A stretch of DNA of 62,718 bases, from assembly GCA_019057865.1 (NCBI GenBank), contig JAHLWP010000023.1:1-62718 (forward strand), given 5' to 3'. A model generated the notes under the pieces. It was not told the DNA's origin, made no database searches, and worked only from the letters and a program-made list of their open reading frames with translations. Of the stretch, positions 1 to 8,677 are shown piece by piece. Position 1 is the first letter of the stretch, and each line of letters begins with the position of its first letter. This DNA comes from Promethearchaeota archaeon (GTDB lineage: Archaea; Asgardarchaeota; Lokiarchaeia; Sigyniarchaeales; SOKP01). The translations under genes were made by a program, and so were the position numbers.

Positions 1-130
1 TACAAAATAAGTAAAAGAAAAAAAGTTTTAGTATGACCTAAAAGGTATTAATGCCCAATATTAGATTTCTTATTATAATAAAATTGTTTTTAAAAAGATT
101 TAAATAATAAATTGACATAATAGTATATAA

Positions 131-163
131 AGTTTTTTTCTCAAGAAAGTTTTTTTCTCAAGA
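131..163. repeat. Short tandem repeat, two copies of a 16-bp unit
   Basis: The unit AGTTTTTTTCTCAAGA occurs at 131-146 and again at 148-163, giving a 17-bp period. It lies about 40 bp upstream of the first gene, in its promoter or leader region. The T-rich unit could be a slippage product; no function can be assigned. Confidence 0.6.
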
Positions 164-202
164 AGTGGAATAGAAATTGGACCCAATAGGAGCTGAACTA
201 AA

Positions 203-1006
203 ATAATTAAATTCAAAGGTTTAAGTTTTATAATTGTTATGATTTTTGCTCAAAATATTCCATATTATAACGTATTAATGAATTTAAATCAAAGTTCAAA
301 TGCAATAGAATGGAACTTTAATGTTGGAGATAGTTTTAATTGGAGTGTAGCTAATAGTGATGTTACATATGGTTATCTCCCAATGAATTCTTATTATAAT
401 TTAGAAATTAAAAGTATAAATACATTGACAGGTATAGATGGAAAAGAAACGTCCCAAATTGATTGTATATTTCAAGCATACAATAATTCAGATAAATCTA
501 CAGATGTAATATTAAACAATGAAATGTTTATTTCTTTTAATAGCTCTATAAATGAAACATTACTATATGATACAGTTTTTAATATTCCATTGCTAATTCC
601 TTCGACCTTACAAGATGGTTTCTATGTTGGTCTAACGAATTTTTTTGTAAATCAGGGCATATTTGATTTTGGGATTAAAATTACTATAAGTGAACGAATT
701 TACAAAATACGCTATTATAATATATCAAATAGTATTAATGTTGAATGGACTTTCAACAATGAATCTAAATGTACTGAGTTAGAAATAACGGATAATGATG
801 TAGAAATTTTCTTATTAACTCTTGTGGAAACTGTTGAAAATGGTGATGACGATAAAACACAAGATAATAATTTATTAATTATCATAATTGCAACTACAAT
901 TCCATCTCTTATAGCAGTAGCTCTTGTAACAACATATACTTTAAAGAAAAAAGGAATAATCTTTAAAAAAAGAGCAGTTTCAGAACATAAAAATGATGCA
1001 ACATGA
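203..1006 (+). CDS. Probable secreted surface protein with C-terminal membrane anchor
   Basis: The first in-frame ATG is at 239, but the open frame continues upstream to a stop at 194-196. The extra codons encode a basic then hydrophobic segment (IKFKGLSFIIVMIFAQ) that looks like a signal peptide, so the ATG at 239 would cut it in half. An AGGAG at 188-192 precedes an ATA at 203, which I take as the likely start (267 aa). The body is rich in Asn, Ser, Tyr and Ile with many N-x-S/T sites and no recognised domain. Near the C terminus comes an Asp-rich linker, then a transmembrane helix of about 25 residues (from LLIIIIATT) and a Lys-rich cytoplasmic tail. This architecture, export signal, ectodomain, single anchor, is typical of archaeal cell-surface proteins. 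Function is unknown, and the start codon is the main uncertainty. Confidence 0.6.
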   Translation: MIKFKGLSFIIVMIFAQNIPYYNVLMNLNQSSNAIEWNFNVGDSFNWSVANSDVTYGYLPMNSYYNLEIKSINTLTGIDGKETSQIDCIFQAYNNSDKSTDVILNNEMFISFNSSINETLLYDTVFNIPLLIPSTLQDGFYVGLTNFFVNQGIFDFGIKITISERIYKIRYYNISNSINVEWTFNNESKCTELEITDNDVEIFLLTLVETVENGDDDKTQDNNLLIIIIATTIPSLIAVALVTTYTLKKKGIIFKKRAVSEHKNDAT

Positions 1007-1025
1007 CGGATCTTGTATATTATAA

Positions 1026-1065
1026 TTTTTATTTTTATTATTTATTTTAATTTCTTTTTTTTATT
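1026..1065 (+). terminator. T-rich putative terminator
   Basis: Directly after the surface-protein gene come several T runs, ending in an eight-T run. Archaeal RNA polymerase commonly terminates at such tracts. The whole region is AT-rich, so this is suggestive only. Confidence 0.3.
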
Positions 1066-1071
1066 ATCTAA

Positions 1072-1380
1072 ATTTCCCAATTTAATGCATTAGATGGGTA
1101 TATAACATTCGTTTTAACTGATGAAAGAAGTAATTTCGATACTCGAGCAGGAAAATCTCAAAATCCTGTATCCCAAATTATAGTAAATGTGAAGGAAGAA
1201 AAGGTATTAAATGTATTTAGTAAAATTGTTAGGTCTAAAAATAATTTATATGGCTTGATGAAGCTACTAAAGTATATTATTCCAAGAAAAATAAGAATAA
1301 AGGGTTCTTATATCGCTGCTTTAAAATTAGTAAGATGCCTAATGATTGGAAAGCATGAAGTTTACAAAAAAAGCAAGTGA
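1072..1380 (+). pseudogene. Start-less coding remnant, unidentified
   Basis: The frame is open from 1072 to the stop at 1378-1380 and looks coding throughout, but contains no ATG. The only usual start is a GTG at 1189, which would give 63 aa. Upstream of that GTG the frame still reads like protein (for example DERSNFDTRAGKSQNPVSQ), so the GTG start would discard sequence that appears to be genuine. The 3' half is basic and partly hydrophobic, with an Ile/Leu-rich stretch ending in KHEVYKKSK. I do not recognise the family. It sits immediately before the dehydratase-type gene at 1392, its stop overlapping that gene's SD, so it was probably cotranscribed with it. The best reading is a 5'-truncated gene in the same decaying locus; a short GTG-started protein or an ATA start at 1102 are alternatives. 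Confidence 0.4.
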
Positions 1381-1391
1381 GGTTTATAAAA

Positions 1392-2543
1392 ATGAACTTA
1401 AACAAGGATCCATTTTTAGCTGTTTCTAATTCTATTAAGAATCACTATCTTGAAGATTGGCAGAAAAGCAATAAGAAAATAGTCGGGCATTATTATACAT
1501 ATATCCCAGAAGAATTATTACATGCTGCTAATTTACTATCATTTAGAATCAAAGCAACTGGGCATGAAGATACAGATTTAGGAGATGTTTATATGGTACG
1601 ATTTACATGTTTATTTGTAAGGGCTACATTAGATATGGCTTTACGGGGATTATATGATTTTTTAGATGGTCTTTTTATCTGTAATTCCTGTGATCATTCA
1701 CGCAGAATGTTTGAATTATTTGATTTAAAAGTATTCAATAGAGAATCTTTTCAAAAAAAAGTACCAAGATTTTATATCTCATTACCACATATAATTACAG
1801 ATGAAGGTTTTGAATGGTATAAAAAAGAAGTTGAGGAATTAAAAGAAGAAATCGAGAAAAATTATAATCTTAAAACAATAACAGATGAAGAGCTATTTGA
1901 TTCTATTAAGATTTATAACAAGAATAGACATCTTTTAAGGGAAATTCATAAATATAGAATTCGAGATTCTCCAAAAATTAATGGAACTGAGGCTTTGCAA
2001 ATATCAATGGCTAATTCTTCAGTTCCAAAAGATATTGCTAATCAAGAATTAGAGCGAATTTTAAATTTATTAAAAGATAGTGAGGGTTTAAAAACAGATT
2101 CTAAAAGAGTAATGCTTATTGGAAGTGAAGTTGATGATATTAATTTTACAAAACTGATTGAGGATTCTGGTGGCATTATTGTATCAGATTTCTTATGTTT
2201 TGGGACAAGAAATTTCTTAGATGATGTGAGATTAGAGGATAGAAATAATCCTTTAGAAAGTATTTCAAAAAGGCTTTATTACAGAATGTCTTGCCCTAGA
2301 ATGATGGATGATCATCAAAGACGATTAGATTTCCTTAAAGATGAAATAAAACAGGCAAAAGTTGATGGTATTATTCTACAAAGGATTAACAACTGTGATT
2401 TGCATGGTTGCGATAACATGCTTTATGTACATGAGTTAAAAGAGTTAGACCTTCCTATCTTGAATATTGATCGAGAATTCTTCCAAGCAGATACTACTCG
2501 CCTTCAAACGAGAATTGAAGCTTTTATTGAAATGATTTCTTAA
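1392..2543 (+). CDS. 2-hydroxyacyl-CoA dehydratase / benzoyl-CoA reductase family, C-type (HgdB/BcrC-like) subunit
   Basis: This family forms [4Fe-4S] cluster-bearing, CoA-ester-binding subunits of radical dehydratases and class I benzoyl-CoA reductases. The N-terminal signature GHYYTYIPEELLHAANLL parallels GYFCTYVPEEILYAANIL of the intact BcrC-like protein at 40586-41707. Likely cluster-region cysteines follow in FTCLFVRA and FICNSCDHSRR. The second lobe shows the family pattern RVMLIGSEVDD near residue 245 and a C-terminal TRLQTRIEAFIEMI helix. A GTG start at 1377 is possible, but ATG 1392 has a good SD (GAGGT at 1379-1383). Length is 383 aa, normal for the family. Its natural partner, the B-type gene that follows, is disrupted, so this subunit may be orphaned or on its way to decay. 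Substrate unknown. Confidence 0.85.
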   Translation: MNLNKDPFLAVSNSIKNHYLEDWQKSNKKIVGHYYTYIPEELLHAANLLSFRIKATGHEDTDLGDVYMVRFTCLFVRATLDMALRGLYDFLDGLFICNSCDHSRRMFELFDLKVFNRESFQKKVPRFYISLPHIITDEGFEWYKKEVEELKEEIEKNYNLKTITDEELFDSIKIYNKNRHLLREIHKYRIRDSPKINGTEALQISMANSSVPKDIANQELERILNLLKDSEGLKTDSKRVMLIGSEVDDINFTKLIEDSGGIIVSDFLCFGTRNFLDDVRLEDRNNPLESISKRLYYRMSCPRMMDDHQRRLDFLKDEIKQAKVDGIILQRINNCDLHGCDNMLYVHELKELDLPILNIDREFFQADTTRLQTRIEAFIEMIS

Positions 2544-2575
2544 GATACGAAAATTCAATTAAAAAGAGAAAGTGA

Positions 2576-3205
2576 ATGAAAATGGAAAAATCTCTTGTTT
2601 TAGAAAATAGAGTTATCCCTATGAGGATGTTATATGAAGCTTTATCAACCACAGATCAATTAGTTAAGGGCATACTTCCTAAAAATGGGAAACCCGCATT
2701 AAGAATTGGTGTGGAAAAAGTGAAATCTGTTTTAGAAAGATATATCGAAAAAGCAAGAGAAGGACTTCCAATAGTAGGATATCATTTTGCTATTCCTACT
2801 GAATATCTTTCATGTTTTGATTGTGTTCCTGTATGTCTTGAAGGAACAGGCTATTATTTAGCAACAATGTTATTACATGGTGTTGAAAAATATTATGATT
2901 TGATGGGAAATTGGGGACATCCATTTCGTACCTGCACTGCTCAAAAGGGACCAATGGGTATGACATTGGATAACCTGTTTCAATTTGATGGAATAATCAT
3001 ACCTACAGCTCCATGTGATAATACATGTGCTTCTTATCCATTCTTTAAGTAAGGAAAGAAAATTCCTTTAATTATAGCAGATATATCTTTCCGCAAGGAT
3101 GAAAAGAGTTATGTATATTATGCTGAGCAGATTGAGAACAGTTTAATTCAACTTGGGAGGGTAATCGGTCAAGATCCTGATTTTGAAAAAATTAAAAAGA
3201 ATTAA
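2576..3205 (+). pseudogene. Disrupted B-type (BcrB/HgdB-like) subunit gene
   Basis: The first 158 codons encode the start of a B-type subunit of the dehydratase/benzoyl-CoA reductase family (GYHFAIPTEYLSCFDCVPVC, then an alternating Cys/Gly-rich segment RTCTAQKGPMGM and PTAPCDNTCASYPFF). A TAA at 3050-3052 stops the frame. Exactly in frame beyond it the reading resumes as family-like sequence (GKKIPLIIADISFRKDEKSY) until a second stop at 3203-3205. Even with readthrough the product would be only about 209 aa, against roughly 370-440 aa for intact members, so the C-terminal half is missing as well. The first stop is TAA, which excludes pyrrolysine decoding. It follows the C-type gene by 32 bp, as a paired subunit would. 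I call it a pseudogene; a sequencing error could explain the first stop but not the missing half. Confidence 0.75.
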
Positions 3206-3273
3206 ATTATCTAATTATTTTAACATTTATAACAACAATTTAAATGAGATTTTAGCCTTATAAAGTTTTCCCT

Positions 3274-4170
3274 ATGATATCTGGCTTTTCAATTATTTTA
3301 GAGGATGATATACTTTATTGTTCTAATAAAAAGAAATATCCTTCTTTTGAGATAGTACTCTTTGTAGAAAAGCTAATGAGAAGTATAAATCCTAGAAATT
3401 CATGGCGTTTGAAGAAAATTTGTTTAACAAATCAGAAAATAAGGAAAGAACGGATTGTTATTAAACACATAGTCACCAAGAAAAATCAAAATTTATTCTT
3501 TTGCATTATTGGCAATTTTCTTGTAGGATCTAGTCAAGCTTTTAAAATGCTAAAAGAATTTAGTAAACAAGTTAATAGTCATTTTAAGAACTTGGGTGTA
3601 TTAGAAGAGGCGTCAAAAAAATCTGCATTTAAAGAAATTATTAATCTTATTACTAATTATCTAAAAGATAAATATGTTGAATACTTAAATGAGGAAGAAA
3701 TAGACCAAGATATTACTAATAGTAATAATAATACAATTCATTATGCAGGAATTTCTACCCAAGGTTTACCAATCATATCTCAATTATATGATAGAAATTT
3801 ATTAAATAATTTAGAAAGAGAACCAACCAAAGAAAATATAGAATTATTTATTTCAGATCTTTCTGCTAAATTAGCTACTATTGCAATGAATACCCAGATT
3901 CGAGCCAAAACAAAAATTAAAGAAATTCATCTAAATGATATTGAAGACAATAATAATAACAAGAAAATAATTTTGTTTGGAAGCATTAATGGGTATTCTA
4001 TCGATTTTATTGCATCTGGTAATTTTTATAAGATTAAAGGTATATTTAAACAACTCAAATCTAAAATGTCTTTAGATAATACCTTTAAAAACGAATTTTC
4101 TGGAGATTTAAAACCTTTTAAACATTTAAAGAAATATCTTAATGAAGTTGTAAAAGATTTTGACTATTAA
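3274..4170 (+). CDS. Two-module longin/roadblock-like protein (hypothetical)
   Basis: The 298-aa protein has no signal peptide or membrane helix. Residues about 1-105 start with a strand-turn-strand pattern (GFSIILEDDILYC) followed by alternating strands (FFCIIGNFLVGS) and an amphipathic helix, which resembles the longin fold. The second module, about residues 150-275, starts HYAGISTQGLPIISQLYD, has a long helix (ISDLSAKLATIAMN), then strands KKIILFGSINGYSIDFIASG and a closing helix. The order (strand, helix, two or three strands, helix) resembles the longin/roadblock class that Asgard archaea carry in quantity, often with small Ras-like GTPases. No catalytic motif is visible. No GTPase lies next to it; the neighbour downstream is a sugar-nucleotide enzyme. 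The fold assignment is by pattern only, so treat function as unknown. Confidence 0.5.
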   Translation: MISGFSIILEDDILYCSNKKKYPSFEIVLFVEKLMRSINPRNSWRLKKICLTNQKIRKERIVIKHIVTKKNQNLFFCIIGNFLVGSSQAFKMLKEFSKQVNSHFKNLGVLEEASKKSAFKEIINLITNYLKDKYVEYLNEEEIDQDITNSNNNTIHYAGISTQGLPIISQLYDRNLLNNLEREPTKENIELFISDLSAKLATIAMNTQIRAKTKIKEIHLNDIEDNNNNKKIILFGSINGYSIDFIASGNFYKIKGIFKQLKSKMSLDNTFKNEFSGDLKPFKHLKKYLNEVVKDFDY

Positions 4171-4198
4171 ATTATAATATATATAATTCATATCATTC

Positions 4199-5491
4199 AT
4201 GAAAGCTGTAATCTTAGCTGCTGGAGAGGGAACGCGTCTAAGACCGATTACTTCAACTCGCCCTAAGACAATGATTCCTCTCGCTGGAAAGCCTTACCTT
4301 GCACATACTATTTTAGGATTAAAGGAAGCCGGAATTGAACATATTTTATTGGTGGTTGGATATAAGGAAAAACTGATAAAAGATTACTTTGAAAATTACA
4401 AGAAAGTATTTGACATTAAATTTGAATTTATCACTCAGAAAGAATATTTAGGCACAGCTCACGCAGCTAGTCATGCTAAAGATTTTATTAATGATGAACC
4501 TTTCTTACTAATGTATGGTGATATTCTAGTAGATAGAATCGTATTTAAAGAAATAATACAGAAGTTTAAAGAAACTAAAACTGATGGGCTTATTTTATTA
4601 ATTAAAGTAGACAATCCTGAAAATTTTGGAATAATTTCACTCGATTCTAATGGTTTTGTTGAGAAAATTACTGAAAAACCAGCTTCAGAATTAAATCTAG
4701 GAAACTTAGCAAATGCTGGAATTTTTATTTTTGATTCGATGATATTTGACGCTATTGAGAAAACAAAAAAATCAATTAGGAACGAATATGAGTTTACAGA
4801 TTCCATGGAATTCCTTATAAATCATTTAAATAAAAAAATCTATGGATTAATTATTGAAGATAGATTCTGGAGTGATATAGGATTACCATGGCAATTAATA
4901 GAGGCAAATGCTTACCTTTTAGAGAGTATTAAAACGAATTTTTTAGGAAATGTTGAAGAAAATGTGGTTATCTCAGGTAATGTGTATATTGGAAAAAATA
5001 CAGATGTTAGAGCTGGTACATATATCCAAGGACCATGTCATATCGGTGAAAATTGTTTAATTGGACCCAACGCTTTTATACGACCTTATACTTCTATTGG
5101 TGATAATTGTCATATTGGTATTTCTGAGGTTAAAAATTCCTTAATTTTTTCTAATACAGATGTTCCACATTTTAATTATGTTGGTGATTCCATTATTTGC
5201 GAAAATGTAAACTTGGGCGCAGGAACAAAACTTTCAAACTTGAGATTTGATAATAAAAATATAAAAATGAATGTTAATGGAAAATTGATTGATTCTGGTC
5301 GAAGAAAATTAGGTGCGATTATTGGACCTAATTCACAAACAGGGATTAACGCAAGTATAATGTGTGGTAAGAAGATAGGTGAAAATTCTATAATTGGAGC
5401 ACATACATTGGTAAATGAAGATATCCCTGCGAAAACGCTCTATTACCAGAATTTAAAGGGAAAAATTGTAAAGAAACCCATTACTTTTTAA
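4199..5491 (+). CDS. glmU: Bifunctional sugar-1-phosphate nucleotidylyltransferase/acetyltransferase (GlmU-like)
   Basis: The N-terminal half is a nucleotidyltransferase with the diagnostic MKAVILAAGEGTRLRP loop and downstream lysine (RPKTMIPLAGKPYL), the GTAHAA substrate loop and the metal-binding MYGDILVD. From about residue 250 the chain becomes a left-handed beta-helix with hexapeptide repeats (GKNTDVRAG, GENCLIGPNAFIRP), as in acyltransferases that close with a trimeric beta-helix. At 430 aa it matches archaeal bifunctional enzymes that make UDP-GlcNAc or dTDP-sugars from sugar-1-phosphates. It would supply precursors for N-glycans and other surface glycans. The gene stands alone, convergent with the acyl-CoA dehydrogenase gene. 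Which sugar it prefers (glucosamine, glucose, GlcNAc) cannot be read from sequence. Confidence 0.85.
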   Translation: MKAVILAAGEGTRLRPITSTRPKTMIPLAGKPYLAHTILGLKEAGIEHILLVVGYKEKLIKDYFENYKKVFDIKFEFITQKEYLGTAHAASHAKDFINDEPFLLMYGDILVDRIVFKEIIQKFKETKTDGLILLIKVDNPENFGIISLDSNGFVEKITEKPASELNLGNLANAGIFIFDSMIFDAIEKTKKSIRNEYEFTDSMEFLINHLNKKIYGLIIEDRFWSDIGLPWQLIEANAYLLESIKTNFLGNVEENVVISGNVYIGKNTDVRAGTYIQGPCHIGENCLIGPNAFIRPYTSIGDNCHIGISEVKNSLIFSNTDVPHFNYVGDSIICENVNLGAGTKLSNLRFDNKNIKMNVNGKLIDSGRRKLGAIIGPNSQTGINASIMCGKKIGENSIIGAHTLVNEDIPAKTLYYQNLKGKIVKKPITF

Positions 5492-5516
5492 TTTTTTAAT
5501 TTTGAATTTAAGAATT

Positions 5517-7241
5517 TTAGATTTTGCTTAATTCTCTCTTTTTAAATTGGCGTAATAATTTTGAGAATTTTAAGGCTTTATCATTATAATCTAGTTCTGC
5601 AAGTGCTTGTTCTTGATAAGCAACAAATATTTTTTCTGACAATTTTTCCCAATCTCTACAAATTGCAAGAGTCTGCTCATCATTTCTAAGGAGACTCTCG
5701 TAAGACATAATTCGATGAAATTCAGGAGCCAATGCGTTAATAATATCTTTATCAGCACCCTTCAATAAATCATGAATAAATGCATCTAAGGAATACCAAT
5801 CCTTTACTCTTTGAAAGTCACGATGGATTTGTGTCAGTAAAACCAGCCTTGGACCTTCCCACAGTTCCATTATCATCGAGTCCCTGTGTAATCGTGGAAA
5901 AGATAAAAAATCTTCCATAATTCCATGACCTCCAAAAAAAGAAATAGCCCTTCTAATCATAGCTGGTGCTTCATCAGCAACAACAATCTTTTGTAGCATT
6001 ATCAATTCTCTTAATCTAAAACGACGCTTACGTTCTTCTAGATCATCTATCTTTTCTAGGTCTCTTATACCACTTATTAATTCTTCGCCAAAATGAATAA
6101 ATTCAGAATAAACCTTAAAAGCTCCTGCTACTGTTCTTTTAGCATAATCATTTAATTCATTAATCTGATTAATCATCATAGGGAATGAGGCTACGGGGAT
6201 CTCAAAAGCTGTTCTAAATTGAGCATATAAAGTCGCTTCTCGGGCTACGCGTAATGCTCCTGCAGCCATGCCAAAAGCAACGTGAAGGCGTGATAATGAT
6301 AATACAATTCCAACCACATCTGCAAGTCCTTTTTCAAGTGGACCAACTGGATAAGCAACAGCTCCATTATAAGTTATTTCTGCTGTTGGTAATTCTGCAG
6401 TTCCCAATTTTGGCTTAAGGCGATCAATAGTATATGAGTTCCTGATTTCACTCTCCTTATTATTTGGAAGCCAAGATGGAACAACAAACGCAGCAACTCT
6501 GGTTGAGGATGGTGTTCCCTTGGGTTTAGCAGTCACCAGAGCATAATCAGTATGAGCTGCAGAACAGAAAAACTTTTGTCCATATAACCTCCAGCAATTT
6601 GAAATGCCATCGGGACCCTCAGATTCCTCGAAATTAGCTTCAACAAGATTAACTGGAATATCACTTCCACCTTGAATTTCACTGACAAATTGGGCACCTC
6701 TACTATACTCACCATCCTTTCCATCTCTAATATAGGCGAGAATTTCTTGTGCTTCAGGAGATAATTGCTCTTCATATTTCTGCATTAGCCAAACTAACCC
6801 ATGTGTACATGCAACAGGGCACATTGCTCCTGCTTCTCCATTCTCATTTAATAAGAAGATTTTAATAAATCTACTCCACGCACTATTTCTTAGAGGATCA
6901 AAAAGTCCAAGGCTAAAAATTTCACGCTCTAATGTTTCAGTTTCCATACAACGCTCTATGCGATCAATCCGATGATTATGAGCATCGTAATGTTTAACTT
7001 TCGTGACTTTTATTCTATTTTCAAGTTCATTGGCTTTATCTGAAAGATCTCGAAATCTGTATGATACATAATCCGACAGTGCTCGAAGATCACGGTCAAT
7101 GTTTTCAAATTCATTACCAGTATATTTTTTAACTAGAGCTTGAAGAAATTCATCATCTCGATAATAATTAAAATGATTTCTCACAAACAAATAATCATCA
7201 AAAGAATACGGATTATTCCTATTACCTTCTTGAGTAGACAT
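5517..7241 (-). CDS. Acyl-CoA dehydrogenase family flavoprotein (AidB-like length)
   Basis: At 574 aa this is longer than the usual 380-aa acyl-CoA dehydrogenase, closer to the AidB-like branch, with a charged, probably coiled N-terminal extension of about 120 residues. The core fold follows: MCPVACTHGLVWLMQKY, then the FAD-contacting GAQFVSEIQGGSD segment, a beta-domain (LYGQKFFCSAAHTDYALVTAK), and the C-terminal helical domain with GAVAYPV and RAISFFGGHGIMED. The last segment ending GPRLVLLTQIHRDF resembles the LWEG motif region of AidB. The enzyme would oxidise an acyl-CoA thioester and pass electrons to EtfAB, whose genes lie at 60.6-62.6 kb. It is monocistronic. The substrate cannot be predicted; a nucleic-acid-protective AidB role is an alternative. 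Confidence 0.85.
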   Translation of the reverse strand: MSTQEGNRNNPYSFDDYLFVRNHFNYYRDDEFLQALVKKYTGNEFENIDRDLRALSDYVSYRFRDLSDKANELENRIKVTKVKHYDAHNHRIDRIERCMETETLEREIFSLGLFDPLRNSAWSRFIKIFLLNENGEAGAMCPVACTHGLVWLMQKYEEQLSPEAQEILAYIRDGKDGEYSRGAQFVSEIQGGSDIPVNLVEANFEESEGPDGISNCWRLYGQKFFCSAAHTDYALVTAKPKGTPSSTRVAAFVVPSWLPNNKESEIRNSYTIDRLKPKLGTAELPTAEITYNGAVAYPVGPLEKGLADVVGIVLSLSRLHVAFGMAAGALRVAREATLYAQFRTAFEIPVASFPMMINQINELNDYAKRTVAGAFKVYSEFIHFGEELISGIRDLEKIDDLEERKRRFRLRELIMLQKIVVADEAPAMIRRAISFFGGHGIMEDFLSFPRLHRDSMIMELWEGPRLVLLTQIHRDFQRVKDWYSLDAFIHDLLKGADKDIINALAPEFHRIMSYESLLRNDEQTLAICRDWEKLSEKIFVAYQEQALAELDYNDKALKFSKLLRQFKKRELSKI

Positions 7242-7342
7242 ATAAAAGGTTTCTTTAAATTTGTAATTTTAAATTAAAATCAATATTTTAGATAGAATAA
7301 GTAAGTAATTAAAATTTGCTTTTGATCAACTTATTAAACCGT

Positions 7343-8140
7343 TCATTCAGTTTTTTCTGACTTACTTTCCTCAGTTGAAACTGCTTTTCTTGTTTCTGTA
7401 GGAGGTGAACGTCTAGTTTTTCTTTGAAGTTTTTTTACATTGATTCGTTCTGTTCTTCTTATTTCTGATTTTCGAGACCTTTTTATGGGAACTTCAACAA
7501 TTTCAAAATCCTCTTCTTTAGGAACATATTCTTTATCTACTCCACCTTCAGGAATAGATATTAATTTGCTTTTAATTATCACAGAACTAGATAATGGATA
7601 TATTGTTTTTGCTACTCTCTGAATTTGGTTCTGAAATTCTCCATACACCATGCCAACAATGAATTTCTCGTGATTTAGTGATCCAGCAAATTCTTCTAAA
7701 ATTTCTCTCATAATCTTACGGATTAAAATTTGCTGAGTATTTCTAGCTCTTTTTATTGTAGTACAAATCATTGTTACTCGAAATATATAATTATCTAATG
7801 TTTTCAAATTCAAAATAATCTGGATCTTTGAACTCCCTCTTCCTATTAAAGATCTGATGTAATCATTTGTGTAACTATGTCCAACAAAAACAGTTTCGCA
7901 TTTCTTTGGACCTTCATTTACGTTGATGACTTTAAAACTCAATTTTAAGCTAATATCAGAATAACTATTAGTGAAATCATAAAGAAGAGTCTCGATCACC
8001 CTCCCTAAAACATTATTTTCAACTCCAATAACATCAGCAATCTCTTTAAAATTGAAACTTTTAGGGGCTGAAATTGTATACCAATTCTTGTCCTTATATA
8101 AGACTTTTTTAGTTTTCCTTTTTCTTGCTTTTTGGCTCAT
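7343..8140 (-). CDS. rps3ae: Small ribosomal subunit protein eS1 (S3Ae)
   Basis: The sequence matches archaeal/eukaryotic eS1: a Lys/Arg-rich N terminus, KNWYTISAPKSFNF, GRVIETLLYDF, then the conserved core with GHSYTNDYIRSLIGRGSSKI and the helix RKIMREILEEFA. It is absent from bacteria, which supports an archaeal host. The C-terminal 45 residues are a basic, Ser/Thr/Glu-rich tail, longer than in many archaea. It lies 13 bp downstream of the uS15 gene on the same strand, a gene pair that is common in archaea, and they are probably cotranscribed from the promoter near 8680. Confidence 0.95.
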   Translation of the reverse strand: MSQKARKRKTKKVLYKDKNWYTISAPKSFNFKEIADVIGVENNVLGRVIETLLYDFTNSYSDISLKLSFKVINVNEGPKKCETVFVGHSYTNDYIRSLIGRGSSKIQIILNLKTLDNYIFRVTMICTTIKRARNTQQILIRKIMREILEEFAGSLNHEKFIVGMVYGEFQNQIQRVAKTIYPLSSSVIIKSKLISIPEGGVDKEYVPKEEDFEIVEVPIKRSRKSEIRRTERINVKKLQRKTRRSPPTETRKAVSTEESKSEKTE

Positions 8141-8153
8141 GTCTTTGGTCCTC

Positions 8154-8612
8154 CTATCTTGCTACCAGCGTTCTAATTTTTTCTGGGTCATATTTGAAAT
8201 CTACCGGTAGCTTTTTCTTTTTCTTATAATATTTAATTAATCGGTAGATTTTTGATTCGGTTCTATTAAGACCCTTTTTTGCCTCTAGATCCTTATGGTT
8301 TGATTCGAGATGTTTTCTAATGTTAAATGCTTTTTTTACTAAGTTTGAAAATTCTTCGGGTAATGGGGCTTCTATTTCATTATCTTTGAGGATTTGACTG
8401 ATAGGTTTTCCTGTCACTACTTTAACCAATGGTATACCATAACTATCTCGTAATACTACTCCTATCATTGAAGCGGAATAAGCCTTTCGAGCAAGTTTAA
8501 CAACTAGATTTTCAACTTCCTCAGCAGAATATTCTACCCATACTGGTTTCTCTAATCTTGCAGGGCGCGTACTTCCTGATTTACCTTTCTTACGAGAATG
8601 CATCCGAGCCAT
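8154..8612 (-). CDS. rps15: Small ribosomal subunit protein uS15, archaeal/eukaryotic type
   Basis: The 152-aa product has the archaeal N-terminal extension (MARMHSRKKGKSGSTRP, then WVEYSAEEVENLVVKLA) that bacterial S15 lacks, followed by the S15 core with the helix-turn region KKAFNIRKHLESNHKDLEAKKGL and the conserved SKIYRLIKYYKK. It binds 16S rRNA in the central domain. It is the first gene of the uS15-eS1 pair. The ATG follows a purine-rich stretch (CCAGGAAG) in the leader. Confidence 0.96.
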   Translation of the reverse strand: MARMHSRKKGKSGSTRPARLEKPVWVEYSAEEVENLVVKLARKAYSASMIGVVLRDSYGIPLVKVVTGKPISQILKDNEIEAPLPEEFSNLVKKAFNIRKHLESNHKDLEAKKGLNRTESKIYRLIKYYKKKKKLPVDFKYDPEKIRTLVAR

Positions 8613-8677
8613 TTTTTTCTTCCTGGTTCTACTTTTTACAGAAAATATAGGCTAATTAATAAAATAGATAAAGAATC

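Noticed and set aside
3050..3052. Stop codon in the B-type pseudogene read as pyrrolysine or another recoded residue
   Set aside because: The codon is TAA, while pyrrolysine uses TAG; the gene is also truncated later, so decay is simpler.
4471..4806. Minus-strand frame of 111 codons inside the glmU-like gene
   Set aside because: It is an antisense shadow of a clearly coding gene; the same holds for long antisense frames in the TPR, AOR and benzoyl-CoA genes.
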